Assembly (NCBI GenBank): GCA_916610825.1
Contig: OU744447.1
Location: 16,413,751 to 16,477,750 of the forward strand
Reading direction: 5' to 3'
DNA: 64,000 nt
Source: Haliclystus octoradiatus
Lineage: Eukaryota > Cnidaria > Staurozoa > Stauromedusae > Haliclystidae
Shown here: in pieces, positions 55,565 to 64,000 of the stretch
Layout of the letters: the number at the start of each line of letters is the position of its first letter
Numbering within the stretch: the stretch's first letter is position 1
Notes under the pieces: model-generated
The model's database searches: none
The model's input: the letters and a program-made list of their open reading frames with translations, nothing else
What the model was told of the DNA's origin: nothing
Made by a program: the position numbers and the translations under genes

Positions 55565-58500
55565 ATGCTTATGTTTGTTAGTTGTTTCGTATCTTTGGTT
55601 TTATGTGCTATCGTTTCTGCTGGGTGCAATCCTTCATTGTCAGATCAACATATTTTATTAAAAGGTAAGCTGCTATTATCAGTGGTTGCCAATAGGATAA
55701 ATAATGTTGTTTAGAAATTAGCAGAATTGTTATGGTTTGGAAAACTTGGAAAATGGATTTGAGAGGCGCTATTTTCATAAAAGTAAAATGACTATATAAC
55801 TATTCAAAGTGATTGTCTCTCTGCAGGATGAAAGCTGTTTGTCAAAGCTTAAACTGCTGTCAAGTTATATTTTTGGAAACTTTGCTTGGAAATATCCATA
55901 TCTCTTATGTAGAATTTCGGATTTGAGTCACATAGCGAATATACATATATATCTATATATACAATTGAAGAGAATATAGACGATAATTATATATCAAAGC
56001 AATGGGGGACTAAATTGTATCCAACTCCGTGCTTGCCCAGTCGCTCCGGTACAGCCTGTCTTCTATCAATAATAAGATCGGAAAGGTTAGATAAAGGCCC
56101 CCTTGCATAGCTAAAACTGCAGACTCACGACAATCACCAATAATTTCATGTTTCAAGAACATTTGGCGATGGAAATTGTGATCCTGCTTTAGATCCGGTT
56201 AGATACGGTTCGATATTGCAAGTATCCAGATCCATATCCGATCAAAAATGAAGATTCGGATGGTTCCCAGGATTAACATCTCACCTCTGCAACGTAGTAG
56301 CACAATTTAATTTGTATGTTATTATCCATTTCGCAATCCAATGACCAATTTGAAATTCTACGGATATTTAAATTTTGAGTTGGATTCATGCCACATATAG
56401 GAGTTTATTCATCAATTTGATTCCTAATTTAGATCACGATTGGCCAATCAAAAGCAGCAGATCAAGAAGAGGTATTGATGTCGAAGGGTCTTGTGGTCAA
56501 AGTACTGTTTTGGTGAATTCGACATTGAAGGGAGGAATCCAAGCTGGGTACTTTCGGAAGCTAGCTCAGTATGTTGCAATGCATTTATGTGTGGAATTAT
56601 GTTGTGAAGAAAAAGGTTGTGATGTAGCTTTTATGACTGGAAAAAATTGTTACGGTGTTCAATGCTTCAGTGAAGATTTATGTAAAGCTGTTCCTGTGAA
56701 GAAGCAAGCGCAAGACACTATCTTGATATCTCACGTGACAATTCAAGGAGAGAGAGGTAGGTGAAATGACCGAGTGGAATTAAACGTATTACGATGACAG
56801 AAATAGAAGAAACATTGCCAGCATCTGAACAGAAGGTTTAGCTTTCCTGAATCTTGAAACATCTCCGACATTTTATTTTTTAAGTTTTGACCATCAAATC
56901 ACATATCTTCCACGATTTCTGGTTAGCTTGCATGCTTTCAACTCATTCCATCATTTTCAATTCATGTTCTGTCAAAGGCGTGGTGTAAGGTTATGCGTCA
57001 ATTGGATTAGTTCTGAGACCTACGATGATCCTAAATATAACATTTGGGTAGACGGTACAATTCCTCATTCTGAATGTACTGATCATAACTTGCATTTATG
57101 TTATTTCCAGCAACGGACATATCTGGTGTACATCCAACCAATCTGAAATGTCTGGCGACAAGAATGAAAATCGGTGTTACCTTACAAGGTGGTCTACGGG
57201 CAGGCAATTTCACAGATGTTGGAAAAATAGATAGCATGCCATTATGTGCTAAATTATGTTGCGTATCAGAAAAATGTGACCTCGCTTTGATGATCTCAAA
57301 CAACTGCTTCTTAGTGTCGTGTTACTCTCAGGAACTATGTAGATCAGTTAAAGCTAAAAGTACTGCATATAAGCCAAGTATTGCTTACGTCACACGGCAC
57401 ACAGCTCAAGCAAAGAATGACACTGGTATGTACTAGTTGATTGACAATTATAATAGAAACTCATTGACGAACAAAAATGATAATTTTACCTGCATGTAGC
57501 GTCCACCTTCTTTAGACGACCATGTTGTGGTGTATATTGTGTATTATACCAATACTACAAATTTGCCTAGTCAGACATTTGACTGGGCAATATGTATTTA
57601 AAATCTAGTGGCTGTAGGTCCACACATTTCAATGGATTGGTTAGACATTTTTTTTCAAATTTAGACCAACAACGCACTACAATTTAATGGTTTGTTTTAC
57701 TCAACAGTGAACAAATTAAATGTCCTCCATACCGCAAGAAACCGGCTGTTATGTAAAAACAGTCATCTTTTTTTGAACTCAACATTTCTTGGTGGGTATG
57801 ACGCTGGTAACTATACTGATCTTGGTAAAGTGGCAAATATGTCAGCTTGCATTCGATTATGCTGTGGAGATAAACAATGTGATGCTGCATTTATGCTGGA
57901 AAGAAATTGTTATTCAGTCGATTGTAAAAATGAGGAATTATGCACACCAGTGCGGGCGAAACGGTCAAGTGCATTAACAGAATTAAATCCCAAGATATCA
58001 TTTATAACTAGCAGGAGCGAAGAAGGTTGGTATCAGTTTGTCTGTAGATCGTATTTCCTCATTGCCATGTCACCTCTATTGTCACATCATTCTTCCTTCA
58101 ATTTAAATCAAATACCAATCTATTGATTCGCTATCTTTTGCCTAACAGTAACACCAAATCAATTCAATTCAAAACAAATTGAAAAATACCAGTTTTGCTA
58201 GTTTTGAGTCAAGTGTGTGTACCAAGAGAATCACCATTGCAATCAAGGTCCATCTACCATGGAATCTGGCGAAATTTAATCTTTTATGTCTCACCAGAGA
58301 TCAATAATAAGCATTTATCATAATTTATTTTAGCAAAATTAGCCATTTCTTTAGTCTCTAGATATAGGAGAGTGGTGATAGTGGTAGTTGCTCTACCAAA
58401 CACGCCCGTACCATTCTTCCCTTTCTAGAGAGGGGGTAATTTTCCGAAACTAGGGCATTGATTGTAAATATTTACTAGGCTTATTGCTTCTGTGTGGCGT

Positions 58501-60443
58501 AACACTGCAGATCACAGTTAATAGTCTTCATGGTAGATTGGCCTTGATTTTAAGGTGTTATATACTAGTACAGTATTAGTATTTGACGTAAAGCTGAGAT
58601 TTGAATTCAGAGTATGGTATCTATCAAATTAGCGACTGTTCATTCAATCTTCAATGTTAGGTACTGTACTGTACCATTTTACTCTACCATGAGGTATATC
58701 TTTAGCTTGCGCCATATTTATATTCATATAGCTTTTATGTCATCTAAAATTGATCTAAAATGTGTTTCTGAGGGACCCACCTTTTCGATATGGCTCTGTC
58801 GGCCAGTTAAGTAATACCTCTGAAATTGGTAGGTTTAGTCGTCGAATAGAATGTCCGATTACGGCCAGACGTTTCCGACGCAAGGCTCACAAACGTTAGT
58901 AGTGCGATAGAGTTATTGAGATTGCATTACATGGTGATGATGAATACCAATTGGATATCGTAGTAATGCCCGATGTGATAAATATCGTATAGTAATTGCA
59001 ATACTGAATGAAACCTTAAGGCTCTTTCTATTTTAATTTCTGCAGTCCAAACCAAATCTGAAGTCACAAAGGATGGTGGTCTTTGTCATGCCGGAGCAAT
59101 TTCATATGATGTAACACTCCGTGGCGGTATTCGTGCTGGAAATTTTACACCTCATGGAAGAGTGAATAACATTGAGTCTTGTATTCGTCATTGTTGCGAA
59201 CAAAAGAAATGTAATGTTGCCATGTTGCTAAAACATGATTGTTTTACTGTTGAATGTAGCAGTGAAGAATTATGCGAAAAGAAACCGTCAAAAATATCAA
59301 GTCGATTTGGACCTAGGTTAGCCTATGTAATCAGAGAACCAATGAAGAAAGGTGAGAGGGTGTGGTTAGTTTGATTCCAGAAGCGATTGCTAAGTTAGGG
59401 TAGAAGAAATAATATTGTTGGAACAGGTTGGAAATCGGGATACATAGATCTATTTTATGAATTTTAAAGGGGGTATAAGAAAACAACGTTTCATAAATCT
59501 TGGGAAAAATAAAATGCCTGACTTGACTTTTAGTCATTTCTGTTCAGCTTATCCTGGTCGAAGTGACCACCTGTATTGAGAGACCATTGCTGGTTGTTAT
59601 TGCCATTGAATGTGGTGTCGAAGAGCCTTACTCAAATGAGATCATTAATGGGTAGTTCTAGCAATAAAACTTCAAATACGTTGTAACACCTCTAATCTAT
59701 CTATTCTAGCATTTCAGTGGAAGCATAGCAAGTTGAATATCTCAAAGATTACACAACCTGCACTAATGAATGAGAAAATGTATGGAAGAAATTCAACAAA
59801 AAAAACATCATTATTTCCAGCTTCAAGTGCAAATCATTCTGATAACAGTTTAGCAAAACAGATTGATGCAATTGCCATGAATTTCAATTCAACTAGAATA
59901 GAACTAACAGCTGATGACGAGACAATGTTAAATATGAGTCACGTTTTAGATGCATTAAAGACAGATGAAAATATAACAAGAAATAGTACCCAGAAGTTAA
60001 ACGAAACAACGTCAATCAATCGTTTAAAGTATCTGACAGAGGATCCAGGATGTACAAGTAGTGAAACAATTTATAACATGACACTTCGAGGTGGTGTGAG
60101 ATCAGGTACATTCAAAGACAGAGGAAAAACAGATCGATTTGAAGAATGTGTCAGAATATGTTGCTATTCGAGAAGTTGCAATGTTGCATTCATGCTACGA
60201 CAACAATGTTTCTCAGTTGAATGTCTGAATGAAGAAGTATGTCAGGCTGTACCAGCCAAATCACATGACTTCTCCCCACACATCTCCTATATATATGCGA
60301 GGTTGAAACCAATCACAAAGCGTGCAGCAAATGATCAAATACGTAAAATCCAACATGGTGTAATTGAAACATCAGCAACCACCAACAGCAATCAGAGATT
60401 ACTACTACGAAGAGATATGGTAAAAACCATTCAAATAAATTAA
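55565..60443 (+). CDS. Secreted protein with five MANSC domains
   Basis: Exons: 55565-55664, 56433-56756, 57111-57425, 57708-58025, 59046-59351, 59710-60443; 698 residues, all junctions phase 1 and in frame. MLMFVSCFVSLVLCAIVSAG is a signal peptide. Each of exons 2-6 holds one MANSC domain, for example VNSTLKGGIQAGYFRKLAQY with CVELCCEEKGCDVAFM, and VTLRGGIRAGNFTPHGRV with CIRHCCEQKKCNVAML. The last exon first encodes a polar linker of about 110 residues rich in N-glycosylation sequons (NSTKK, NHSD, NMSH, NITRNST, NETT), then the fifth MANSC. It ends in a basic tail (LLLRRDMVKTIQIN) without a TM segment, so the product should be secreted. Candidate poly(A) signals are at 60547-60552 and 60653-60658. 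The function is unknown. Confidence 0.85.
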
Positions 60444-62614
60444 CTGTTTGTTTACAACTAAATCATTAAATACACTCTACTTGCACAGGTTTATAATTAT
60501 CATTGTTTATAATTGTTTTATGACAAGAAAAATAATAGCATATGTAAATAAATATTAATTAATTAGTTAGTTATATTATTCAAAAGAATATGATTATAGA
60601 TTATGTTATTAAAAATATTGTAAAGTTTGTAAATAGATACACTTCTGCATAAAATAAAATATAATTTGTTACAATATTCGCTAAAGATAAATCAAACATT
60701 GACTAACTCTAACTGTATTCATAAATCATTATTAATTAACAATTTTTAGCAAACTTATAGACACTCAACCATGTTGCAAGTGAAAAGGAAATAAATTTGA
60801 TGTCAATTTATGGTAAAATATTTTGATCCAGCCTAGTCTAAATTTCGCAGTCACACTTCTATTATTCTATTTATATATAAAGTATAAAATGACTCAATGA
60901 TCGGGTTGGAAATTAGGCTATACAGTATATGTCTACATTTATAATTGCATTTGTATAGCAAATATATTGTGTAGGCCTATAGCATAGTCTGTTGAAAATG
61001 CGAGCCGTTATTCTGCATGGAAATTACATTTTCAATTATTCAGGTAGGCTAGAGGTAACAGGGCAAAATGCACATCACCGACATGCATAGTTAACACCAT
61101 TAAAAATCATGACAAGAACCAAAAATGTTTGATTCATTTGGAATCTTTTTTAAGCAAAAAGACAAACATTGCGTGCAAATGAATTTGATTTAGCTGCTTG
61201 CATAATTGAGAGAAAAATCATCGAAGGATGGTCCGGTCTGCAAAGCATGGCAGCTGCGCCCTCGAGATGAAATTTTTTCTTGTGATTGCTGCCCCTGAAG
61301 CTGCAGTTTTCATAAAAATTCGCAAGGCACAATCACGCGACCAATATCAACACACAAGTTGTGGTGAAGCACCGAACACTTCTAGTACAAACCTTTGCTA
61401 ACTATAGCACATTCTAATCTAATTTAAGACTTCGCCGAAAGTTCGATTCATATTTTGAGGATGGAATCGTGATGGAATAGATAAAAATTCAGACATCATA
61501 TAGCAATTTTGTAATCTTTTCCCGTTTCTATTACCATTTTATATGCATTTGAGCTAAGAAGGGTTTGACCGTAAAATTACTGCCCTTGTAAAAGCTGTCC
61601 TGCTGTGATTCTATTGTTTGATCTGTTCAACACCTCCACTGCACCTTGCGAATTGGCAGCTAAAAATTGATTTTGTTGTCAATTTCTTCATAATTTTTGC
61701 TGAAATGATGGATTTAGGCGCCCCTGAAGTCAAATTTGGTCAGTTGCAGCCCCCGCCTCTAACTTTTTTCGCCGTTGGCCGCCCCTGAGATCTCGATGAG
61801 ATTGCCATTTTGCAGACTGGAGGATGGTGGGGTTTGCTTGCAGTTTGCCTAGGCAAGAGCCTCTATCCCATGCTCTGTTGGAACCATAAAATTTGAGAAT
61901 CGCAGCAAACAGGCTTAAAGGAGCTCAAAACTTTTAACTGTGCTCAAAAAGTTGTTCCACATTTAAAAAAATTGGGAATAGCCAATGGGATTCGATTGTG
62001 ATGGATTGCGACCTTGAGTCACATGATGGGAATTGTTGCTGTAAGATTGTGCCAATTCGTACAGAGATGGTGATGTTGAACGTCTGACATATGTAATCAA
62101 ATAGGGTAATGAGGCTGCCTACTACTATAGTTTGTCCCTGTAAGAAAAGACCGCAGGATTATTCATAATCTGATCTCAATATAAATCTAGGCTGTCAATT
62201 GTACATCTATCCGCTGAGATGTAGTGCCTTGATTGACATTGAAATTTTGCAGCACAAAAAATCAGCAAACAGAAATAAAAAAGGTAAGCAAAGTACATAA
62301 AAACGCATGATAACTTACTCTGTAATTTTTTCACTTCTATTTTCTTGCTTCTAAAGTTTTTGAAGGGTTTTCTCGTAAGTCTTGCATTGTTTTAGTTTGC
62401 AATTCTATCTCATGTCGCTTTCATATTGAAATACGGAATTTTTTCAAAATCAAACTGAGACAGACTGAAATGTAATGAGAGGCATGTACATAATAGCAGA
62501 AAACCTGTAAAAATTCTGAATAAAATCACTTTCAATCGCTTTGTCTTGACACTCCGTAAATCTTAGTTTTAAATTCAGAAAGTTAGAGCGTTTTTATTGA
62601 TTATTGACTAGAAA
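60444..62614. other. Intergenic region downstream of the five-MANSC gene
   Basis: It holds the poly(A) signals. Between about 61215 and 61840, ggatggtccggtctgcaaag and its approximate reverse complement (tttgcagactggaggatgg) form the ends of a possible inverted-repeat element. No gene seen. Confidence 0.45.
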
Positions 62615-62755
62615 ATGGTAACGGCGCATAAGGATTCATCTGAAAAAGATGGTGTACAGATAAGATCAAGAAAAAGTGAGAAACCTGATAACAAAATGAC
62701 TAGTTCTGAAAATGACAATCGAATAAGCAATAATATCATAAATGCGAATACCAAG
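62615..62755 (+). CDS. Likely first coding exon of an unrecognised gene (partial)
   Basis: The ATG (context aaaATGG) is preceded in frame by TAG three bases upstream of the aaa. It opens 47 codons, MVTAHKDSSEKDGVQIRSRK then SEKPDNKMTSSENDNR..., and ends in phase 0 at a donor gtaggc. The composition is polar and lysine/serine-rich, like a disordered cytosolic N-terminus. No domain is recognised and the next exon is not seen in the window. Confidence 0.45.
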
Positions 62756-63228
62756 GTAGGCCCAAATATATAACGTATAGAGAAAGAGCTGAGCCTACTT
62801 TATTAAATATTAGTTTAGCTGATCTCTATGTAAACTATTTAAAAAAGGTAACGTGTCTGAAATTTATTACATGAATGATGAATTTCCATAATTTAACCAT
62901 AGACATTCCACATTTGCAGATTTGCCTTACATATTAGCATATATGATCGGTGTCTGTAACTTGCGTGCGTGCTGCGTGCTTTTACAGGATTTACGTCATA
63001 ATTTATCATCTTTTTGTATTGCGATTTTTAGCGTCTTGATGTTACGAAAAAAGTTCTGGCTTTGCTAAATTTTGCAGTCGCTGTCATGTCGTAATTGTCG
63101 GGGACTTTACTCCAGACTTGATTAATTTATTAATATTCTGATTTATTAAACATTCAATATTCGACCGCTAAATAATGATATTGATGGCAGCTATAACGTT
63201 TTATGATATTACCGTTTTATATACAGTA
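62756..63228. other. Probable intron sequence
   Basis: It follows the exon ending at 62755. I see no exon or repeat here. Confidence 0.4.
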
Positions 63229-63987
63229 TTAAAGTGTATATCCCGGATATTGGGTGATTGCTTCTTTAGATAGAGAAACATTTTCTATTCGTACATGATC
63301 TTCTTGTGTTTTTACTTTGCACGATCATTTCTCCTTTAAAAATGCAGTCAAATTGATGATTTTGGGTTAATTTTGTGTCTCACCCTTTTTCCTCGAACTG
63401 GAACCCGTTTATTTTCAACAAGAAAGTTTACACAGGAAAAAGCACTAAACTTTAAACACGATTAACACCTCTTTGCGACTTCGTTCAAGCATAGTCGGCA
63501 TAGTTGATGCGTATTAAAAATAGTCACACACCTTCAATAACCAGTAGCGATAACCTGCTTAGACGAAGTCGTAAAGAGGTGCTAATCGCGTGAGCACTTG
63601 AGTGAGAAAAATCCAAAACTAAAAACTTTTGACTTTAGAGGCTTATATCGCTTTACCTGGATCTTGAATATTGATCAAATATAGCTATAAATCTTCAGCT
63701 GAACGCTGAAAATTTCATTCCGAAAGCAGATTGTCATTTGGTTTAGCGGTTTTTATTTAGAGACAAAGAAGTAAAAAGTTTAGTGTTTATCCGGTGTAAA
63801 CCTTCTTGTGGAAAATAAGTGGGTTCCTGTTCGAGGAAAAAGAGTGAGACACAAAATCGTAACTTTGATTGCATTTTTGAGGGGGAAATGCTTACGCAAA
63901 GTAAAAATACAAGAAGAACATGTGTTGATAGAAAATTTTTCTCTATCTAAAGAAGCAATCTCCCAATATCCGGGATATACACTTTAA
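63229..63987. mobile_element. Non-autonomous palindromic element with TTAA duplications
   Basis: A 751-bp body (63233-63983) starts agtgtatatcccggatattg and ends with its reverse complement. The arms stay complementary for about 250 bp each (ttgcttctttagatagagaa, then gatcttcttgtgtttttact). Inner words (acacctctttgcgacttcgt / acgaagtcgtaaagaggtgc) are also inverted. TTAA stands directly outside both ends (63229-63232, 63984-63987), the target duplication of piggyBac-type transposons. The terminal bases (AGTG) are not the usual piggyBac CCC. No transposase is encoded. Confidence 0.75.
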
Positions 63988-64000
63988 AGATATATACCAA

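Overview
This is an AT-rich, intron-rich animal genome segment. Coding exons of 30-500 bp are separated by introns of about 0.2-8 kb with GT-AG borders, there are many small inverted-repeat elements, and there is one tyrosine-recombinase retrotransposon. The genes (a KIAA0319/KIAA0319L-type protein, MANSC domains, REC114) are metazoan. The mix suggests a non-vertebrate, probably marine invertebrate. I cannot fix the phylum from sequence alone.

Layout. (1) Positions 1-25745, minus strand: a 24-exon gene that I read as a co-orthologue of vertebrate KIAA0319/KIAA0319L. The order is signal sequence, one MANSC domain, a ten-cysteine Frizzled-type CRD, a Thr/Pro-rich stalk, five PKD-like domains, a cysteine-rich EGF-like C6 module, one transmembrane helix and a short basic tail. 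The intron that splits PKD3 carries a 7.2-kb retroelement on the opposite strand (6557-13790). Its split direct repeats have the order A1-ORFs-B1-A2-B2, with gag, RT/RNase H and tyrosine recombinase; gag and recombinase each have one in-frame stop. (2) 26466-29163, plus strand: a complete five-exon REC114 gene (meiotic double-strand-break machinery), divergent from gene 1. (3) 29754-38293, minus: a type I membrane protein with four MANSC domains. (4) 38433-43440, plus: a secreted four-MANSC protein whose ATG lies only 139 bp from that of gene 3, so the two share a bidirectional promoter. (5) 45437-53047, plus: a membrane protein with six MANSC domains. (6) 53353-54084: six identical 122-bp tandem repeats. 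(7) 55565-60443, plus: a secreted protein with five MANSC domains. (8) 62615-62755, plus: a likely first coding exon of an unrecognised gene that continues past the window. (9) 63229-63987: a 751-bp palindromic element flanked by TTAA.

The unusual content is the local expansion of MANSC genes: 20 MANSC domains in five genes over 60 kb. The multi-MANSC genes appear to derive from the KIAA0319-type gene. In all three membrane proteins the transmembrane exon is exactly 91 nt with the same intron phases (enters at 1, leaves at 2), and two of them begin with the same Asp-Trp-Ser. The MANSC exons are mostly symmetrical 1-1 exons, ideal units for tandem duplication. The proteins are predicted to be extracellular or cell-surface, two secreted and three membrane-anchored. 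Their partners and function are unknown. All exon borders were read by eye from splice consensus, frame continuity and domain homology.
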